This document shows positions 61,489 through 64,000 of a stretch of DNA of 64,000 bases, in pieces (position 1 is the stretch's first letter; each line of letters begins with the position of its first letter). The notes under the pieces were generated by a model, which saw only the letters and a list, made by a program, of their open reading frames with translations, did no database searches and was not told where the DNA came from. The position numbers were made by a program, and so were the translations under genes. The DNA lies in assembly GCF_015832195.1 (NCBI RefSeq), contig NC_052018.1:40211258-40275257 (forward strand), written 5' to 3'. The stretch is from Motacilla alba alba. Taxonomy: Eukaryota > Chordata > Aves > Passeriformes > Motacillidae.

Positions 61489-64000
61489 CTTTGCCTGCAA
61501 AGGTATTCCATGAGAAAAAGACTTTGCTGTAATTTCAGTAATTTTAATTTTGGATAGTGGCAGTATTATGTTTGTTATAGAAGTATTTCATTGAGAATTG
61601 TTATGAAATATGATCCCTCTGCACTTCTGATTGACATAGCTTCAGGTAACATGCTGTGCCATGTCAATAAAAATCTACCTAGCATTAAATAACTGCATTT
61701 GAAGATGGATATTCTCCATATTTGAGAAGGCAGCACAAGCATATTCATTCACTGTAAGACTAGACAAACACACATCACTGAGTTCTGGTGCAGGAATAAA
61801 GCAGCAATTACAACAAAGTACTGTACCAATTACAGAAACTGCAAATATAATATTTAACTGGGCTGTATGACATGGTACAAGCCAGGCCAAAGAAAAGAGG
61901 CTGCATATGGCATGAACAAATCTTATTGTCTATATAAAAGATGTTTTCATGACTGGTATGGTAATGAGTAAGGTCATATCTGGCCACATCAAAGAAACCT
62001 GAAGAGAATAATTGACAGATATCTATCTAGCTTCAAGAGACTGAGAATGGTGACACTGGGGATTCAGAGACATCTCACTACTGAGGGTCGTACAAGGACT
62101 TTGTCAGTTGAGAGAGATGCAGGACTCTAGAAATCCAAGCAAGGAGTTTTATGATTTTCTTTCAGTGACTTCAATTGTTTGGACCCATCTCTGCCACTGG
62201 GGAGTCTGGGATAGGTGTTTTTGAACAGTTTAGCTTTGATTTGGCTGTGGTATTTTCTTGTTTTTCAAATAAACATCGATTTTTTGAAGACCCTTTTGGA
62301 TCTTAAGGCTGTTTGGGGGAATATTTACTACAGTCTGGTCCTTGGGACAAGGGAAACAAACTTCTTACCTTAGGCAAAAGATAGAAGAGAGAGCTGACGG
62401 TACCTGACCTGCGGCGCTTTGTCACAGGTGCTGAAGGTGTCACCAAAAGGCTGACTGAAGTCAGTGACAAGCAAGAGGATGGCTGGGGAACCACAAGGGA
62501 TGACAAGATTAGGGATCTTGTGGTTAACAGTCACAGACCTCTTCTCTTAGTAATCACAAAGGCATCAGCAGTCCTGGTGTGGGACGATGAGGAAAGACAC
62601 GAAGATCTGGTTGGGATGAGAGATAGGCTTTTTTCTGCAAACCGATATAATCCCTTATGCTGCCGGATAATTTGCAGAGCACAAACAATTTGTCCTTTCT
62701 TTAGCCCCCTCCCCCCTCCTCCACTTGCCAATATTTTAAGATATTTCCAAAAGTAATGGGGAGTGGGTGTTGGAGAGTTGTATTTGCTTTATAGTCAGCT
62801 TTACATATAACAAATGAGCATTCCATTTCTCCTGGGAAATAAGTAAATTGTATTGAAATTGAAACAGTGGCAGAAAAGGAGTAAGTGGTTTGACTTGAAG
62901 CACAGAGGGAGATTACAAGAGAACACAGATTAAAATGCAGAAACCCTTACATCATGCCAGAGCTTTGTGCGCTGCACCTCCCTCTCTCACTGCCTGGAAC
63001 TGATGCTTCTTTCTTCTGGGGCAAACCAAGCCACTAGTGGAAAAATGGAGCCTGTGAGCAAATCACAAAACATCACTGTAACATATTTTTGAACGCAGGA
63101 GATTCATTTGTGGTTGAGTTTGTTCAGAGTTTTTTGTTTGTTTGTTTGTTTGTTTTTGTTGTTGTTTGTATTGTTTTGTTTTGGGGGGTTTTTTGTGGGT
63201 TTTTTGGTGGGTTTTTTAGTTAGTTAGTTTTGTTTTGTTTGGTCTGCTTTATTTAAAATATTTATCCTTTAACTTTATTAAATATTCTTTACTGTATAAA
63301 TAGAGTATTTTCCCAGAACTATGTCTGACTACTATATGCAAAAAAAAAAAAAATATTGTCACCCAGTCTCCCTTTACTCACTGCTATCCTCCAGATTAAC
63401 TGTAAACGATACACTGGCTGAGTAACAAACTGATATGGAATGAATTGGTCACACAATTATTGTGCACTTATTCTGAAAATGTTTGTTCTAATTTATTATT
63501 GATTGAAATCCAGTGAATTCTTTTTCAGTAGCTAATACTTTATTGTGCTCTATCAAGCTGTAGAATGTTCTATGCAATCACATTGATTAAAGAAATAAAA
63601 AAAGATGTCAAAAGATTCTTGAACAAAATATTCCCATTAGATCAGAGTAGGGAATTTAGCTAATTTCTAAATAGCAGGTTTTATGGCTTTCAGAAGATAA
63701 CTGTGTTTCTTAAATGGGGATGCCTTGAAAAGCTCTAACTGAAACACTTCATGTTTCATGAGGTGCTTTGTTTATGCAAACAAAAGCCAGAAAAATTATG
63801 GTTAAATTATAGTTAAATGTACAGATTTTTGTTATTTTGGGATAGCAATACACATTTAGTGTTATCAAATAAAACCTATAGTCAAAACTTTAAAAAGTGA
63901 AATTAATTCTTTTAAGTTTTTTTTTTTAACTACATCTTTCCCAATTTTTATAGTTAACAAACTCACTGAATAATTAAGGATTTGAGTAAATGAGAGAGAT
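61485..64000. other. Gene-free DNA with a CpG-richer spot
   Basis: The stretch 62390-62660 has more CpGs than its surroundings (for example GACCTGCGGCGC near 62406). It follows an AATAAA at 62268-62273 and could be an old retroviral remnant, but no ends or duplications are visible. After the T/G-rich tract, the last 750 bp are plain AT-rich DNA. Confidence 0.45.
63130..63242. repeat. (TTTG)n tract and degenerate T/G-rich sequence
   Basis: A short run of pure TTTG units (63136-63153) passes into degenerate T/G sequence with TTTTGTTTTGTTT, GGGGGG and a (TTAG)3 stretch (around 63217-63228). Over the whole 113 bp there are almost no A or C bases on this strand. Confidence 0.9.

Overview
The window looks like vertebrate nuclear DNA, most likely from a bird. 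The base composition is AT-rich, and no long open reading frame, RNA gene or prokaryotic gene organisation is visible. The recognisable dispersed repeats are CR1-type LINEs on both strands, plus a solo endogenous retrovirus LTR. CR1 is also common in turtles and crocodilians, so 'bird' is an inference from CR1 predominance and an ERV-type solo LTR, not a proof. I found no protein-coding gene I can support. The longest reading frames (up to about 145 codons) are the size expected by chance in 64 kb of AT-rich DNA, or lie inside repeats or low-complexity tracts. The stretch is best read as intergenic DNA, a gene desert or part of a very large intron.

Layout. 1-14.9 kb: unique-looking AT-rich DNA with small simple repeats, a GC/CpG-richer patch near 11 kb and a perfect hairpin at 11.51 kb. 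14.9-17.3 kb: a short CR1 3' end followed by about 2 kb of the 5' half of a CR1 element. The latter carries a decayed endonuclease region with a substituted catalytic motif and an internal deletion. 21.2-22.3 kb: two CR1 3' fragments in inverted orientation. 24.4-25.0 kb: a further CR1 on the minus strand. 30.98-31.45 kb: a 475-bp solo LTR with perfect 6-bp target-site duplications, a TATA box and a polyadenylation signal. 31.5-46.6 kb and 46.8-64 kb: mostly featureless AT-rich DNA with a few candidate conserved noncoding segments and two possible fragments of an ancient amniote repeat. Low-complexity loci here include a 212-bp AT-only array built from inverted 7-mers (46.6 kb), an (AT)n, a (GT)n and a (TTTG)n.

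No genes act together here. What can be read is the transposon history (CR1 truncation and rearrangement, ERV insertion and LTR-LTR recombination) and the structure-prone simple repeats. Function for the candidate conserved elements is a guess that needs cross-species alignment. I saw no sign of a new multi-gene system.
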